NCBI GenBank assembly: GCA_902496185.1
Contig: CABUZX010000021.1
Location: 1 to 21,292 of the forward strand
DNA from: an uncultured Subdoligranulum sp.
GTDB taxonomy: Bacteria > Bacillota > Clostridia > Christensenellales > CAG-314
Direction of reading: 5' to 3'
DNA: 21,292 bases
This document shows positions 6,444-13,999 of the stretch, in pieces. The position numbers were made by a program, and so were the translations under genes. The notes under the pieces were generated by a model. The model made no database searches. It was not told where the DNA came from and saw only the letters and a program-made list of their open reading frames with translations. Each line of letters starts with the position of its first letter. Position 1 is the stretch's first letter.

Positions 6444-7253
6444 ATGAAAAACACAATTACAAAAATTTTTGCAACTCTTCTTTGCTTGGCTCTTTGTTTT
6501 GCTTTTGTCGGCTGTAGTGAATTTAGCGGAAACTTTAGCACAAAAGCCACCAGCGAAGAAATCAATTCTACTTTTGCAAAAATCGCTGATGCAGAAATAG
6601 CAACTGAAGGTATCACCGGATTTCAAATGGATATGCAAATGAAAATGACAGGTGAAGAACAAGGTGAAGCAACGGCAAAATATTTAATTAATATTGAAAA
6701 AGATGAAGCATCTTGCGTAATGAACGCTACTTCTCAAGAAGAAGGCTCAATGAATTTTGGCATTTACATTAAAGAAAAGGTACTCTACTGCGACATCAAT
6801 ATGAATATGGGTGGTAGCACGATTACAAGCCAAACCAAGACAGATATGAGCGAGATTTACGACAATATTACGGCAGAAGATATCTTTGATATGTCTTCGG
6901 ATATGGGCGGAATGGATTTTGACTTTGATGAATTCTTTAGCGAATCTGCAGAAGAACTCGAAAAAATGGGCGCAGAAGTTTATATTGACGATTCTTCAAA
7001 CTCATTAAAAATCAAAATGGTCTTTAACGGCAATCCTACTGAAGAAGATATGCCCGTTGTAACTGGTAGCGCTATTTACGTATTTGACGCAAACTACAAT
7101 CTCACCGCTTGCAAATACGACGTAACCATGACAATGGACGGTTCTACAATAGAAATGAACGTTATTCTTAAAAGCTACTCTGGTTCAATAAAATTGCCAT
7201 CCGGCGCAGAAGACTGGAAGGAAGAAGGCGGAATCTTTGATTTTATGTTTTAA
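6444..7253 (+). CDS. Secreted lipoprotein, function unknown, Met/Asp-rich
   Basis: A 269-residue protein starting at the ATG at 6444, with GGAGG at 6431-6435; the longer frame from a TTG at 6429 contains that site. The N-terminus is a lipoprotein signal: basic M-K-N-T-I-T-K, hydrophobic 9-22, and a lipobox F-V-G-C with C24 as the lipidated residue. The mature protein is acidic, with alternating strand-like stretches. Its middle part (about 50-175) is rich in Met and Asp, with M-D-M-Q-M-K-M, M-N-M-G-G and D-M-G-G-M-D-F-D-F-D. The pattern resembles LolA/LppX-like or other beta-rich clostridial lipoproteins, but no family can be assigned. It is a single gene with its own promoter and terminator. 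It is probably anchored to the outer face of the cytoplasmic membrane. Confidence 0.8.
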   Translation: MKNTITKIFATLLCLALCFAFVGCSEFSGNFSTKATSEEINSTFAKIADAEIATEGITGFQMDMQMKMTGEEQGEATAKYLINIEKDEASCVMNATSQEEGSMNFGIYIKEKVLYCDINMNMGGSTITSQTKTDMSEIYDNITAEDIFDMSSDMGGMDFDFDEFFSESAEELEKMGAEVYIDDSSNSLKIKMVFNGNPTEEDMPVVTGSAIYVFDANYNLTACKYDVTMTMDGSTIEMNVILKSYSGSIKLPSGAEDWKEEGGIFDFMF

Positions 7254-7272
7254 TCAATTTTAAATACTATAA

Positions 7273-7308
7273 CAAAAAAACAACTCCAAAATTTTGGAGT
7301 TGTTTTTT
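7273..7308. terminator. Bidirectional terminator between lipoprotein and Gate-domain genes
   Basis: A palindromic hairpin, CAACTCC (7281-7287) with GGAGTTG (7296-7302) plus inner A/T pairs. It is flanked by an A-run at 7274-7280 and a T-run at 7303-7308, so it can end transcripts of both convergent genes (stop codons at 7253 and 7349). Confidence 0.88.
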
Positions 7309-7348
7309 GTTGTATTAATTTATGTATTAATGTTTAATTAAGTATTTG

Positions 7349-8560
7349 TCAAAACAGCAATACGAGATTTGTTAAGAGATTTGCAAGTATACCTGCAACT
7401 ATCCCCCCTATCGTATGGAAAAGTATTGCCCACATTGTAATTTTACGCATTTTTAAGCTGTCAAGCATAGATACGTGCGTTGATAAGTATCCACTCCAAA
7501 ACATACACATTGCAGTAAAGACGGCAACGTTGCTTTGCGTAAGAGTCATATTTTTTACCAAACCCAACGCCGCGCCTGCGCTACCCAAAGCCGTCAAAGG
7601 AACAGAAATACTGTCGGGAGAAGTAAATCCAAACAAAAATTTAAATACGGGAGCGCAAAATTCTCCGATTGCGGGTATAACGCCGATACCTTCGCCGTAT
7701 GCTCCTGTATAACCGTCAACGGGTTTACCATAAGTAAACATCATTACCAAAGTTGCTATTATCAAAACACCAGGGATAATATCCAAGCCGATTTTTACGC
7801 CTCTTGCACCACCGTCAAGAAGAGCGCCAAAAAATCTACCGAATCCGCCACCGCCTCTAATTTCTCTAAATTTTTCGGCGTCGTAGACTACCGTTTCATC
7901 ATCATCTTCCAACGCGGAAGCTTCCGTTCCGTATATTTTTTTTGTTTTTAAAAGCATCAATCTCGTGATTAAAATACTTGTCAAAAATACTGCAAGTACT
8001 CCGATAAAAGCCGGCCAAACGTAATTTACGCCGTTGCTTGGCAAAGACATCATAGTAACAATAACAATAAGCCCCATACCGTAAGTCGTGCCCATATTCG
8101 TTAACGCGCCCAACTGATATTTTTTGAAATAACGTCTAAAACCTTTGTTGTCGGCAAGAGTCAATATCGCTGGATTGTCGGACAAAAAAGATGCAAGAAT
8201 TGCCATACTCGTAGCTCCCGGCATACCAAAAAGCGGTTTCATCAAAGGAGACAAAGCTTTATTTGCAAGACTTATTACTCCAAACTCCGTCAATATCTCG
8301 GACAATGCGCCGATAACCACGGCAACAGCCAAAAGATAAAAACAAGTGTTGATAAGTAAATGAAAGGCAGTATTAAACATAGTATTGAGAGCGTTGCCCA
8401 ACCCCATCACCACACCTAATACTACAAAAAACGCCACTATCAATATAAGACAAACAAAACCCTCGATACTGACGGCTTTTTTGAGCGCAGGTTGCGATGA
8501 CGTAATAGTTTCTTTATGTGGATTTTCTTCCGTTGATTGTTGAATAAGTTCTTCCTTCAT
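7349..8560 (-). CDS. Multi-pass membrane protein with nucleoside-recognition (Gate) domains
   Basis: 403 residues from the ATG at 8560, which has GGAG 6 nt upstream; the longer frame opens with a TTG at 8593 without a ribosome binding site. A hydrophilic N-terminus of about 30 residues is followed by about eight to ten hydrophobic segments (34-55, 64-86, 115-125, 150-172, 181-204, 258-275, 297-313, 345-357, 372-400). An acidic, Gly-rich cytoplasmic loop lies at 205-250. Two Gate-like repeats are visible: P-L-M-K-P-L-F-G-M-P-G with S-D-N-P-A-I at 105-132, and V-F-K-F-L-F-G-F-T-S-P-D-S-I at 305-318. Gate-domain (YjiH/SpmA-like) proteins are proposed transporters and some act in spore formation; the substrate is unknown. 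The gene lies 45 bp after the gene at 8606-9973 on the same strand. Confidence 0.7.
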   Translation of the reverse strand: MKEELIQQSTEENPHKETITSSQPALKKAVSIEGFVCLILIVAFFVVLGVVMGLGNALNTMFNTAFHLLINTCFYLLAVAVVIGALSEILTEFGVISLANKALSPLMKPLFGMPGATSMAILASFLSDNPAILTLADNKGFRRYFKKYQLGALTNMGTTYGMGLIVIVTMMSLPSNGVNYVWPAFIGVLAVFLTSILITRLMLLKTKKIYGTEASALEDDDETVVYDAEKFREIRGGGGFGRFFGALLDGGARGVKIGLDIIPGVLIIATLVMMFTYGKPVDGYTGAYGEGIGVIPAIGEFCAPVFKFLFGFTSPDSISVPLTALGSAGAALGLVKNMTLTQSNVAVFTAMCMFWSGYLSTHVSMLDSLKMRKITMWAILFHTIGGIVAGILANLLTNLVLLF

Positions 8561-8572
8561 CTCGTGCTCCAA

Positions 8573-8607
8573 AAATATAATATTATTTTCCAAATATAAT
8601 ATTATTT
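8573..8607. repeat. Tandem 16-bp direct repeat, A/T only
   Basis: AAATATAATATTATTT occurs at 8573-8588 and again at 8592-8607, with a 19-bp period. It fills the gap between the two minus-strand genes and reaches the stop codon of the upstream one. Each copy contains a TATAAT-like box. It may be a duplicated promoter or binding site, or just low-complexity DNA. Confidence 0.6.
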
Positions 8608-9973
8608 ATTTAATTAATATGTTTTTAGTTTCTTCAAACAACAACTGTACTTTTTGGTTTGAATATACTTCCATCGCGTCGTCAAAATAAATATTTTTTG
8701 ACAAAGTTGACTCTATTATTTTGAGACTTTTCGCTGTTTCTACTATATCCATAGGATTTGCAGTAACTACACTCAAAGCCTTGTTTATTTGACATTTTAA
8801 AGAAAGCAGTTTCAACATACGGTGGTTGTCCTGTTTTTCCTTCGGGATTGCCGACAACCTTTCTATTGCGTCATTTACTTTGTTGAGAGAATTTGTAAGA
8901 TCGCTTATATCGCCGTTGCCACGCCTACTATCGGCAATAAATTTGTAAAGTTGATACAAATAATAGTTGTTTTTGACGCCAAACATCATATTGTTATAAT
9001 CCGCCTCTCGTCTATCTTTAAACCCTGACGCTTCTAAAACTTCAAGCACCTTTAAGGATTGATTGCAATAATACTCCGCATCAACGTTTTTGAAAGTGTA
9101 ATAAGTACTACCCAAATGCCTATAAGCTCTTGCTTTTAAAAACAAGTAATTTTCGTACATCTCCTGCGGTATGCCTTCGGGGGCTTTTGGAGAAAGCTCC
9201 TTGCCTATTCTGTTTTCAATAATATTTATTGCGTTGTTTATGGCTGCGTAACCTTTTTTAGATCCAAGCAAAATATACGACCACCCGATAAGGTCCATAT
9301 AGGCTTTAATTCGCTGTTCCTCGTCTACTGCAAAAAAAGCAACGTATTTACCTAATTTTATACGGTAGTTGTGTTGCTCCAACTGCAATAAGATACGATT
9401 CATATCAAAAATACACTTGATTATATTTTGGCTTATCTTATAATTTTTTTCCAAAATCGCATCAGACATCACCTTATGCACCCCATTGTATGCTTTAAGC
9501 GCTTCTAAATCACTATAATTTTCGGAATGATCCTTTATAAGAGCCCTTATCTTATCTTCTAACCCTTTTTTACTTTCTTCATATTTTTTCTTATTCTTAT
9601 TAGAGCAATTATCTACGTTATATTTTCCTTTTTTTAAATATTTGTCAATAATAATTTTGTTTTGCTTTCCTATCCTTTTTTGCTCGCCGAAAAAGTTGAA
9701 TTTTTTGAGCTGTTTTCCGTTTTTCTTTGCCAATTTATACAACTGCTTGATGTATTTTTTTGCGTTGTTGATAATCGATGCACTACCCAACGAGCGGTTT
9801 CTTTTGAAAAAATTATATAAAAAATAAACTGCATATCCTATCAACAACAATGCAAAAATACAATAAATAATAATTTTGCTTTCATTTGTTGCTTCATTTT
9901 TGAAAACCATTACTAGCACGCTAGCAAGTATAGAAGCTATAGAAATAATTTGGTCGGTTGTGATTTTTTTCAT
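8606..9973 (-). CDS. Two-helix membrane protein with helical repeat-like C-terminal domain, unknown function
   Basis: I do not recognise this 455-residue protein. It starts at an ATG with GGAG about 9 nt upstream. Two membrane helices (about 8-23 and 34-56) form an N-terminal hairpin. A very basic segment follows (57-130, dominated by Lys and Asn), then an all-helical domain of about 300 residues. Parts of that domain look like degenerate TPR motifs, for example L-F-L-K-A-R-A-Y-R-H-L-G-S-T-Y-Y near 282-297 and the following A-E-Y-Y-C-N-Q-S-L-K-V-L. The helical domain is probably cytoplasmic. It is the first gene of a likely two-gene unit with the Gate-domain protein and is divergent from the polyamine operon. 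TPR domains bind protein partners, but no function can be stated. The Lys/Asn-rich composition differs from its neighbours and may point to fast evolution. Confidence 0.7.
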   Translation of the reverse strand: MKKITTDQIISIASILASVLVMVFKNEATNESKIIIYCIFALLLIGYAVYFLYNFFKRNRSLGSASIINNAKKYIKQLYKLAKKNGKQLKKFNFFGEQKRIGKQNKIIIDKYLKKGKYNVDNCSNKNKKKYEESKKGLEDKIRALIKDHSENYSDLEALKAYNGVHKVMSDAILEKNYKISQNIIKCIFDMNRILLQLEQHNYRIKLGKYVAFFAVDEEQRIKAYMDLIGWSYILLGSKKGYAAINNAINIIENRIGKELSPKAPEGIPQEMYENYLFLKARAYRHLGSTYYTFKNVDAEYYCNQSLKVLEVLEASGFKDRREADYNNMMFGVKNNYYLYQLYKFIADSRRGNGDISDLTNSLNKVNDAIERLSAIPKEKQDNHRMLKLLSLKCQINKALSVVTANPMDIVETAKSLKIIESTLSKNIYFDDAMEVYSNQKVQLLFEETKNILIK

Positions 9974-10037
9974 TTACTACTCTCCGTTTTGGGCTTTTTT
10001 TTGTAATACAATAAAAACTACCATTACACTATTTTTT

Positions 10038-10066
10038 AGCATAACATTTCAATCATCAAAAGTCAA
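10038..10066 (-). promoter_or_regulatory. Candidate sigma-A promoter for the TPR-like/Gate unit
   Basis: On the minus strand TTGACT (10066-10061), 17-nt spacer, TATGCT (10043-10038), about 65 bp upstream of the ATG at 9973. Confidence 0.55.
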
Positions 10067-10220
10067 CTGTTTTGTAAAAATATGACGAAACGCCACTATT
10101 GTATAAAGTAAAAACAACTCGCATACTTAATATCTTTAGCTCTTTATTTTTTTAGGGCTTTGCGCAAAATTTTTTTCGACAATTTTTTTTAAATTAATAT
10201 AAAAAATTTAATCAAAATGA

Positions 10221-10248
10221 TTGACAAATACGTACATTGATATATAAT
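10221..10248 (+). promoter_or_regulatory. Sigma-A promoter of the polyamine-transport operon
   Basis: Consensus TTGACA (10221-10226), 16-nt spacer, consensus TATAAT (10243-10248). It predicts a start near 10255, directly at the edge of the 39-bp palindrome. Confidence 0.75.
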
Positions 10249-10256
10249 ATCACTGT

Positions 10257-10301
10257 GTTTAGCAAAAATTAACTATAAGTTTATTATTGCTAAACTTTTT
10301 T
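10257..10301 (+). promoter_or_regulatory. 39-bp near-palindrome in the operon leader, followed by T6 (operator or attenuator)
   Basis: GTTTAGCAA (10257-10265) and TTGCTAAAC (10287-10295) are exact complements. AACT (10271-10274) and AGTT (10278-10281) are nested on the same centre at 10276. In all, 16 of 19 positions pair. Six T (10296-10301) follow, and the ribosome binding site GAGG is at 10309-10312. The outer half-sites are 30 bp apart, about three helical turns. It fits an operator for the XRE regulator encoded next, or a leader hairpin acting as an attenuator. Confidence 0.6.
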
Positions 10302-10317
10302 GATTTTTGAGGTTTTT

Positions 10318-10851
10318 ATGGAATTGGGTAGCAAAATAAAACAATTGCGACAACGCGCCAATCTTACGCAGGAAGAATTAGCCGACAGGTGCGAACTAAC
10401 AAAAGGTTATATATCCCAGCTAGAAAACGACAATACAAGCCCAAGTATCGCCACACTCGAAGACATTGTCAAAGCCTTAGGAGTAACCTTGGCGGATCTT
10501 TTTAGCGAAACACAACGAGAAAATATCGTCTTTAAGGCGGAAAACTGCAACGTAAAAAATTATGACGGATACAGCACCACTTGGTTAATTTCCAACAGTA
10601 CCATCAATGAGATGGAGCCTATTTTGGTAAATTTACCGCCTCACAGCAAAACTGACGAGGACGTCCCCCACGAAGGCGAGGAATTTGGATACGTTTTGAC
10701 CGGCTCAATAGTTGTGGTAGTAGGCAAAAACAGCTACTACTGCAAAAAAGGCGACAGTTTTTACTTTAAGGCGGAAAAAACGCATTATTTAAAAAACAAT
10801 ACCAACAAGGAGGCAAAAGTTTTGTGGGTAAGTAGCCCGCCCAACTTTTAA
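10318..10851 (+). CDS. XRE-family regulator with C-terminal cupin domain, polyamine operon regulator
   Basis: 177 residues from the ATG at 10318, 5 nt after GAGG; an earlier TTG at 10300 has no ribosome binding site. An N-terminal XRE helix-turn-helix spans about 4-62: L-R-Q-R-A-N-L-T-Q-E-E-L-A followed by T-K-G-Y-I-S-Q-L-E-N. A cupin_2 domain follows at about 103-172, with H118 and E121/E122 in P-H-E-G-E-E-F-G-Y-V-L-T-G and H156 near the second cupin motif. This architecture is that of PuuR-like regulators, which sense a small ligand through the cupin and are common in front of polyamine genes. It is the first gene of the pot operon, 7 bp before potA, so it probably controls its own promoter through the palindrome at 10257-10295. 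That it senses putrescine or spermidine is inference. Confidence 0.85.
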   Translation: MELGSKIKQLRQRANLTQEELADRCELTKGYISQLENDNTSPSIATLEDIVKALGVTLADLFSETQRENIVFKAENCNVKNYDGYSTTWLISNSTINEMEPILVNLPPHSKTDEDVPHEGEEFGYVLTGSIVVVVGKNSYYCKKGDSFYFKAEKTHYLKNNTNKEAKVLWVSSPPNF

Positions 10852-10858
10852 TATTCTT

Positions 10859-12355
10859 ATGGCAAAGGAAATCAATAGTTCAACAAATAATATTTTGCAA
10901 ATCAAAAATATCAGCAAAACTTTTGAAGACGGCAAAAAAGCAGTCAAAAATATCAGCCTTAATATCCAAAAAGGTGAATTTATTACTTTGCTTGGACCGT
11001 CAGGCTGTGGCAAAACCACCACTTTGCGTATGATTGGGGGTTTTGAAATGCCCGACAACGACGGCGGACAAATTTTGCTCAATGGCGAAGATATTACGCA
11101 CTTTCCTCCGCACAAGCGCGAGCTTAATACGGTTTTTCAACGCTACGCTTTGTTTTCGCACTTGAACGTATACAATAATATCGCCTTTGGTCTTAAACTT
11201 CGCTATATTCCCGAAAGCGAAACTACCGACAAACGCGGAAACGTTGTACAAACTTTTAGAAAATATACTAAATCCGAAATTGACGAAAAAGTTCAACGCG
11301 CATTAAAAATGGTTGATCTCGAAGATTACGGTCACCGCAACGTTAACAGTTTATCCGGTGGACAAATGCAAAGAGTTGCTATAGCAAGAGCTTTGGTTAA
11401 CGAACCGCAAATTCTCCTTTTGGACGAACCGCTCGGCGCCCTTGACTTAAAAATGCGCAAAGATATGCAAATCGAGCTCATGCAAATGCATAAAAAACTC
11501 GGTATTACGTTTATTTACGTCACTCACGACCAAGAAGAAGCTCTTACAATGAGCGATAAAATAGTCGTTATGAGAGACGGCGTAATTCAACAAATTGCAA
11601 CGCCCAAAAAGATTTATGATGAGCCTGCAAACGCGTTTGTTGCAGACTTTATCGGCGAAAGCAATATTTATTCCGGCGTAATGAAAAAGGATTTCTGCGT
11701 CGAAGTGCTCAATAAACAAGTTCAATGTGTTGACAAAGGTTTTAAAGCAAATGAACCAATAGACGTTATTATCCGCCCTGAAGACGTTGAAATTTTGCCA
11801 AAGGACTCCCCTTCTGCTTTATTTTTGGCAGAAATTACAAGTATCGTATTTAAAGGGGACCACTTTCAAATTGCGGCGGAAACAACCGACGACGAACGCA
11901 ACGAAATACTTATTCACACAAACAACATTTCAAACGACGTAAAGCGCGGTGACGTAATAGGTTTGTACGTAAAGCCTTTTGACTTTCATATCATGCACAA
12001 AAATCGCATAATAAACGAAATCAAAACGCAAATGGTTGAACCAAACGTCGTGGAAATTTGCGGTGAAAAATTCCCCTGCGTTTGCGAGCTGGAAGGCGGT
12101 ACGCCCGTAAAAGTAAAAATAGATTTTGACGACGTTATCGTAACGGACGACGAAAGTGACGGTATATTAGGCGGTGTTGTAATAAACAGCATTTACAAGG
12201 GGAGCTATTATCAATGCATAATCCGTACCGACGACGGCTACGACTTTTTTGTAGATACGGACGACGATTGGCTTAAGGACGACAGAGTAGGTCTTACCGT
12301 TGCTCCTGAAAAAATTTTGATAGAAAAAATAGAGGAAACCGCCAATGAAGAATAA
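10859..12355 (+). CDS. potA: Polyamine ABC transporter ATP-binding protein PotA, with extra C-terminal TOBE-like repeat
   Basis: A 498-residue ATPase that powers spermidine/putrescine import with PotB and PotC. The ABC domain spans about 12-250: Walker A G-P-S-G-C-G-K-T (46-53), Q-loop Q94 in V-F-Q-R-Y, signature L-S-G-G-Q (165-169), Walker B I-L-L-L-D-E-P (185-191) and switch H223. A low-complexity insertion of about 18 residues (117-136) precedes the helical subdomain. The usual PotA is about 350-385 residues. Here a first TOBE-like segment (about 285-372) is followed by a second (about 385-490) with the canonical V-V-I-N-S-I-Y-K-G-S-Y-Y and L-T-V-A-P-E-K patterns. The ATG at 10859 lacks a recognisable ribosome binding site and may depend on translation of the preceding gene, 7 bp upstream. 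The frame end overlaps potB. Confidence 0.93.
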   Translation: MAKEINSSTNNILQIKNISKTFEDGKKAVKNISLNIQKGEFITLLGPSGCGKTTTLRMIGGFEMPDNDGGQILLNGEDITHFPPHKRELNTVFQRYALFSHLNVYNNIAFGLKLRYIPESETTDKRGNVVQTFRKYTKSEIDEKVQRALKMVDLEDYGHRNVNSLSGGQMQRVAIARALVNEPQILLLDEPLGALDLKMRKDMQIELMQMHKKLGITFIYVTHDQEEALTMSDKIVVMRDGVIQQIATPKKIYDEPANAFVADFIGESNIYSGVMKKDFCVEVLNKQVQCVDKGFKANEPIDVIIRPEDVEILPKDSPSALFLAEITSIVFKGDHFQIAAETTDDERNEILIHTNNISNDVKRGDVIGLYVKPFDFHIMHKNRIINEIKTQMVEPNVVEICGEKFPCVCELEGGTPVKVKIDFDDVIVTDDESDGILGGVVINSIYKGSYYQCIIRTDDGYDFFVDTDDDWLKDDRVGLTVAPEKILIEKIEETANEE

Positions 12356-13184
12356 ACAAACAGTTATCCCCGTTGACGGTAGCAACAAAAAAACAAAGCG
12401 CAAACCCTTTAAATTGAGCAGAAAAGTTTTTTCTTACCCGTATATTTTGTTTATGCTTATTTTTGTAGTGTTGCCGTTAATAATGATACTCTTAAACGCT
12501 TTTTTGGTAAACGGAGAATTTTCATTGCAAAATTTTGAAGACTTTTTTACTGAAAGTTCTTCTATGGAAATTTTGACTAACAGCTTGCTGGTAGGTTTTG
12601 CTACTACTTTGCTTTGCCTTTTGATTGGTTATCCCGTGGCTTATATTCTTTCAAAAATGGATAGCGGAAAAGTACTCGTAATGCTGTTTGTTTTGCCAAT
12701 GTGGGTAAACTTTTTGATAAGAACACTTGCTACAAAAACTATATTTGAAAGTATTGGAGTTTCTATGGGCATGGGTACGGTTATATTTGGTATGGTTTAC
12801 AATTACCTTCCCTTTATGATTTTGCCGTTGCACACTACCCTTTCAAATATTGACAAAAGTTACGCCGAAGCAGCAAAGGATTTGGGCGCAGACGAAATAA
12901 CTTGTTTTTTAAAAACCACCCTACCGTTGTCTTTGCCCGGTATAATAAGTGGTATTACAATGGTATTTATACCTACTATTAGTACGTTTGCAATAAGCGA
13001 ACTATTATCCGAACGCACGATAAAGTTATTTGGAGACAGTATCTTTTTGAAGTTCAACAATGATGGAACTTGGGGTATCGGTAGCGTAATGAGTTTGGTA
13101 ATGATTATTTTGGTTTTGTTGAGCAATTTCCTGATAAACAAATTCAACGGAGAACAATCTAACAAAGGGAGGACACTTTGGTGA
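12345..13184 (+). CDS. potB: Polyamine ABC transporter permease PotB
   Basis: A 279-residue inner-membrane permease with six hydrophobic segments (about 32-53, 80-103, 110-128, 142-162, 196-216, 246-265). It has the EAA loop that contacts the ATPase at about 174-199 (A-E-A-A-K-D-L-G-A then L-P-L-S-L-P-G). This is the PotB/PotH type: a basic N-terminal tail before the first helix, and about 280 residues. The ATG at 12345 lies inside the end of potA (11-bp overlap) with GAGG about 9 nt upstream, and the gene overlaps potC by 4 bp, so translation is coupled. PotB and PotC together form the membrane channel. Pairing with potC, which has a different EAA loop, supports a heterodimeric importer. Confidence 0.93.
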   Translation: MKNKQTVIPVDGSNKKTKRKPFKLSRKVFSYPYILFMLIFVVLPLIMILLNAFLVNGEFSLQNFEDFFTESSSMEILTNSLLVGFATTLLCLLIGYPVAYILSKMDSGKVLVMLFVLPMWVNFLIRTLATKTIFESIGVSMGMGTVIFGMVYNYLPFMILPLHTTLSNIDKSYAEAAKDLGADEITCFLKTTLPLSLPGIISGITMVFIPTISTFAISELLSERTIKLFGDSIFLKFNNDGTWGIGSVMSLVMIILVLLSNFLINKFNGEQSNKGRTLW

Positions 13185-13999
13185 AAAATACGGCAAAGAC
13201 AATCAGCTGGATTTATCTCCTGATTGTATTGATTTTTATGTACGCGCCTATTTTGTGCATAATTTTGTTTTCCTTCTTTAACACAAGCTTATTCAGCTTT
13301 CAAAATGGATTCAGTTTTGACGCTTACGTCTCGATTTTTACAAGCGACAAAGCTCCAGACTTATGGAGAGCTATAGGTAATACGGCGCTTATTGCGGTTG
13401 TTTCTGCAATAGTAAGTACTTTAATCGGTACTTTTTCCTCTATCGGAATATTTTCGCTCAGCAAAAAACCGCGTAAACTTGTGGAAAGCATAAACCAACT
13501 CCCCGTAATAAACAGCGAAATAGTAATGGCTGTTTCTTGGATGGTATTTTTCAGCACCTTTGCTTTTCCCGAAGGATATTTACAGCTATTTATTGCGCAT
13601 ATTGCTTTTTGTACGCCCTACGTCATACTAAACGTAATGCCTCAATTGACACAAATGGACCCCAACGTTTATGAAGCGGCGCTTGACCTTGGAGCAAGCC
13701 CAACGCAAGCAATGACAAAAGTAATGCTGCCAATGCTTAAACCCGGTATAATTAGCGGTTTTGTTTTGAGTCTTACTTTGTCTATGGATGATTTTATTAT
13801 CACCCAAATAAACAAAGGTACAAATACGGGTATCGAAACTCTATCAACCTTTATTTACAGCGACGCAAGAGTAAAGGGTATGGAACCATTTTGGTACGCT
13901 GTATTCAGCATAATATTTGTGATTATTCTCACTGCGTTGTTAATAATAAATTTAAAAAAATCTAGCCAAAAGGAGGCACACTTCAATGAAAAATTTTAA
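13181..13999 (+). CDS. potC: Polyamine ABC transporter permease PotC
   Basis: 272 residues from the GTG at 13181. The GTGA overlap with the potB stop is the usual 4-bp coupling, and GGAGG sits 8 nt upstream. A TTG at 13178 is an alternative start one codon earlier. Six hydrophobic segments (about 8-32, 66-92, 110-128, 133-152, 188-205, 238-260) and an EAA loop at 165-189 (Y-E-A-A-L-D-L-G-A-S then L-P-M-L-K-P-G) identify the second permease of a polyamine-type importer. The S-L-T-L-S-M-D-D-F-I-I-T motif near 195-206 is characteristic of PotC/PotI. It forms the channel with PotB and is energised by PotA. Confidence 0.93.
   Translation: MKNTAKTISWIYLLIVLIFMYAPILCIILFSFFNTSLFSFQNGFSFDAYVSIFTSDKAPDLWRAIGNTALIAVVSAIVSTLIGTFSSIGIFSLSKKPRKLVESINQLPVINSEIVMAVSWMVFFSTFAFPEGYLQLFIAHIAFCTPYVILNVMPQLTQMDPNVYEAALDLGASPTQAMTKVMLPMLKPGIISGFVLSLTLSMDDFIITQINKGTNTGIETLSTFIYSDARVKGMEPFWYAVFSIIFVIILTALLIINLKKSSQKEAHFNEKF

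Larger units (their letters stand above)
9974..10317. other. Divergent intergenic region (344 bp) between the TPR-like gene and the polyamine operon
   Basis: No gene is seen here. It holds a minus-strand promoter at 10038-10066, a plus-strand promoter at 10221-10248 and a 39-bp near-palindrome at 10257-10295. The middle part (10070-10215) is A/T-rich with T-tracts and shows no clear motif; its only ATG-started frames are under 15 codons and lack ribosome binding sites. Confidence 0.7.

Noticed and set aside
10076..10220. Very short frames in the gap before the polyamine operon
   Set aside because: All ATG-started frames are under 15 codons with no ribosome binding site.
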